Shown here: positions 62,625-64,000 of the stretch, one piece after another | Numbering within the stretch: position 1 is the first letter of the stretch | Layout of the letters: the number at the start of each line of letters is the position of its first letter | NCBI RefSeq assembly: GCF_015350805.1 | Contig: NZ_JADKSG010000002.1 | Span: 186,001 to 250,000 of the forward strand | Direction: 5' to 3' | DNA: 64,000 nt | DNA from: Herbiconiux sp. VKM Ac-1786 | GTDB taxonomy: Bacteria > Actinomycetota > Actinomycetes > Actinomycetales > Microbacteriaceae | Position numbers and translations under genes: made by a program | The notes under the pieces: generated by a model | The model's database searches: none | Seen by the model: the letters and a program-made list of their open reading frames with translations, nothing else | Told to the model about the DNA's origin: nothing

Positions 62625-63355
62625 TGACCCACAACCACCCGCACCTCATCCGTGCCCCCAAAGACCGCTTCACGAGCAGCGTCATGGCGAACATGCGCTT
62701 CGTCGCGCAGCGGATGCTGCTGAAGCCGGTGGTCTGGTCGATCACCCGCGTGACCGTGCGCGGCCACGACGCGGTCAAGGGCGTGCAGGGTGCGTTCATC
62801 GCGGTCGCGAACCACTCCAGCCACCTCGACGCGCCGCTGATCATGTGCGCGCTGCCGCGGCGCATGGGCCGGTACCTGGCGGCCGGAGCCGCTGCCGACT
62901 ACTTCTTCGACATCTGGTGGCGGCGCATCCTGACCGCCCTGTTCTTCAACGCCTTCCCGATCGACCGCACCGGCACCGCGCAGAAGCAGGGCGTGTCGAA
63001 GAAGCTGCTGAACCGCGGGGTGCCGCTGCTCGTCTTCCCCGAGGGCACCCGCTCGAAGACCGGCGAGATGGCCGACTTCAAGGCCGGGGCCGCCGCCCTC
63101 TCGCTCTCCTGCAACGTGCCGCTCGTGCCCGTCGCCCTGGTCGGCGCGAGCGCCGCCATGCCGCGCGGCCGCAACTGGCCGATCCCTGGGCGCCCGCCGG
63201 TGGCGGTCGTCTTCGGGGAGCCTATGATCGGACTGCCCGGCGAGACGCCCGACCAGTTCTCCCAGCGCATCAGGGCCGAGGTGCAGCGACTGCACTCGAC
63301 CGGAGCCGCCACCGCCGACGGCTCACCCCGCAGCACCCCGAAAGGAATCGCATGA
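62621..63355 (+). CDS. PlsC-family acyltransferase
   Basis: A 244-residue 1-acylglycerol-3-phosphate-O-acyltransferase-family protein with the complete motif I NHSSHLD (H65, D70) and motif III FPEGTRS (139-145). It would acylate a glycerol- or DHAP-type phosphate. Four-base overlaps with both neighbours put it in one operon with the SDR and the alkyl-DHAP-synthase-like gene. Together they would make and modify the DHAP backbone. Confidence 0.93.
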   Translation: MMTHNHPHLIRAPKDRFTSSVMANMRFVAQRMLLKPVVWSITRVTVRGHDAVKGVQGAFIAVANHSSHLDAPLIMCALPRRMGRYLAAGAAADYFFDIWWRRILTALFFNAFPIDRTGTAQKQGVSKKLLNRGVPLLVFPEGTRSKTGEMADFKAGAAALSLSCNVPLVPVALVGASAAMPRGRNWPIPGRPPVAVVFGEPMIGLPGETPDQFSQRIRAEVQRLHSTGAATADGSPRSTPKGIA

Positions 63356-64000
63356 CCGACGTGAAGCACATGAAGTGGTGGGGCTGGGGCCTCGAGGGCG
63401 TCGGATTCCACTTCGAGGACAAGCCCGACTTCGCCCCCTTCGTGAAGAAGGCCGTGGCGCTCGACATCAGCGTCCCGCCGGTGCCGCCGCTGGCGTTCGA
63501 CGAGCTCACCGTCGAGCCGCCGCGCCTGACACCGTCGTTCGAGGCCGAGCTGGTCGCCATCGTCGGCGAGGCCAACTCCACCACGGATGACATGGCCCGT
63601 GTCGTGCACACCTATGGCAAGAGCATCCGCGACCTGCTGCGCGTCCGCCGCAACGAGATCGCCCGCGTGCCCGATGTCGTCGTCTACCCGGCCGACGAGG
63701 CCGAGGTGCAGCGCATCGTCGACGCGGCCATCACCGAGGGCGCCGTGCTCATCCCGTTCGGCGGCGGCAGCAACATCGCCGGCAGCCTCGAACCCCTCGC
63801 CGACGAGAAGCGCACCATCGTCTCGCTCGACCTGGGGCGCCTTCGTCGCGTGCTCGACATCGACGAGGGCTCGGGTCTCGCCCGCATCCAGGCCGGTGCC
63901 CAGGGCCCCGACCTCGAGGCGCAGCTGAACGCCCGCGGCTGGACGCTCGGTCACTTCCCCGACAGCTTCACCCACTCCACGCTCGGCGGCTGGGTCGCGA
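63352..64000 (+). CDS. Alkyldihydroxyacetonephosphate synthase-like FAD-binding oxidase, C-terminus outside window
   Basis: The first 216 codons are visible. The N-terminus HMKWWGWGLEGV and the FAD-binding PFGGGSNIAGSLEP (about 134-147), then DLGRLRRVLDIDEGSGLARIQAG and DSFTHSTLGGWVA match the alkyl-DHAP synthase (AGPS) group of the VAO/FAD_binding_4 family. AGPS replaces the acyl chain of acyl-DHAP by a fatty alcohol to make the ether bond. The ATG overlaps the stop of the acyltransferase gene (ATGA). It is the key piece for ether-lipid synthesis; its catalytic C-terminal half is not in the window. Confidence 0.9.
   Translation, partial: MTDVKHMKWWGWGLEGVGFHFEDKPDFAPFVKKAVALDISVPPVPPLAFDELTVEPPRLTPSFEAELVAIVGEANSTTDDMARVVHTYGKSIRDLLRVRRNEIARVPDVVVYPADEAEVQRIVDAAITEGAVLIPFGGGSNIAGSLEPLADEKRTIVSLDLGRLRRVLDIDEGSGLARIQAGAQGPDLEAQLNARGWTLGHFPDSFTHSTLGGWVA

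Overview
The window is very G+C-rich, gene-dense DNA from an actinobacterium, most likely of the family Microbacteriaceae. This is an inference from the strong G/C third-position bias, the frequent ATGA/GTGA start-stop overlaps, the tandem cell-wall-binding-repeat-2 proteins, the recurrent word GGATGC/GCATCC, and gene families typical of Gram-positive high-GC bacteria. No rRNA, tRNA, CRISPR array, transposase or prophage gene was seen. It reads as ordinary chromosome carrying several accessory patches.

Layout. 1-4905 (minus strand): two secreted cell-wall-binding-repeat proteins (the first cut by the window edge), a disulfide-oxidoreductase-like flavoprotein and a PlsC-type acyltransferase. 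4957-7289: an ECF sigma factor translationally coupled to a membrane-anchored beta-propeller-like protein. 7323-9803: a siderophore-interacting protein with a candidate iron box, and an SDR under a TetR regulator that has a long inverted repeat at its start. 9892-13469: a GH1 beta-glucosidase with a LacI/CelR-like operator, a two-TM protein and a class C beta-lactamase-like hydrolase. 13592-16261: a patch of small uncharacterised proteins, two of which share a domain with a third small protein at 35812. 16451-21801: TerC, PabB, a SRPBCC/ArsR pair with its operator, and a polysaccharide deacetylase lipoprotein with its membrane partner. 22646-30092: a cupin lipoprotein, secreted and membrane hypotheticals, and a GH92 mannosidase coupled to a GT4 glycosyltransferase, closed by a perfect 27-bp stem. 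30178-32549: a DHA2 efflux pump with a TetR regulator. 32630-36931: hypotheticals, a degenerate CD-NTase-like protein, a DAG kinase-like protein and a DUF429 protein. 36939-44778: an LssY_C membrane protein, a methyltransferase, a GH5-CBM2 cellulase, a geranylgeranyl-reductase-family flavoprotein, an MpaB-like protein and a lone ABC ATPase. 44851-48576: an emfourin/protealysin-type inhibitor-protease pair and an Ada-AlkA/Ogt alkylation-repair pair. 48630-57575: oxidoreductases, a USP, a J-domain/NERD protein, an acyl-CoA ligase, a dienelactone hydrolase, a VOC protein, a GNAT, a Tag glycosylase lacking most zinc ligands, and small proteins.

The most interesting region is 57604-64000. A minus-strand operon encodes a ferritin-like pseudo-diiron protein, a fatty-acyl reductase/HAD fusion and an intact ferritin-like diiron protein. 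It diverges, from a shared 8-bp-arm inverted repeat, from a plus-strand operon encoding an SDR, a PlsC acyltransferase and an alkyl-DHAP-synthase-like flavoprotein that is cut by the window edge. Together these match the logic of alkyl-ether glycerolipid synthesis: fatty alcohol supply, acyl-DHAP, acyl-to-alkyl exchange, ketone reduction, then possible desaturation or oxidation. That reading is inferred from the gene families and their arrangement.
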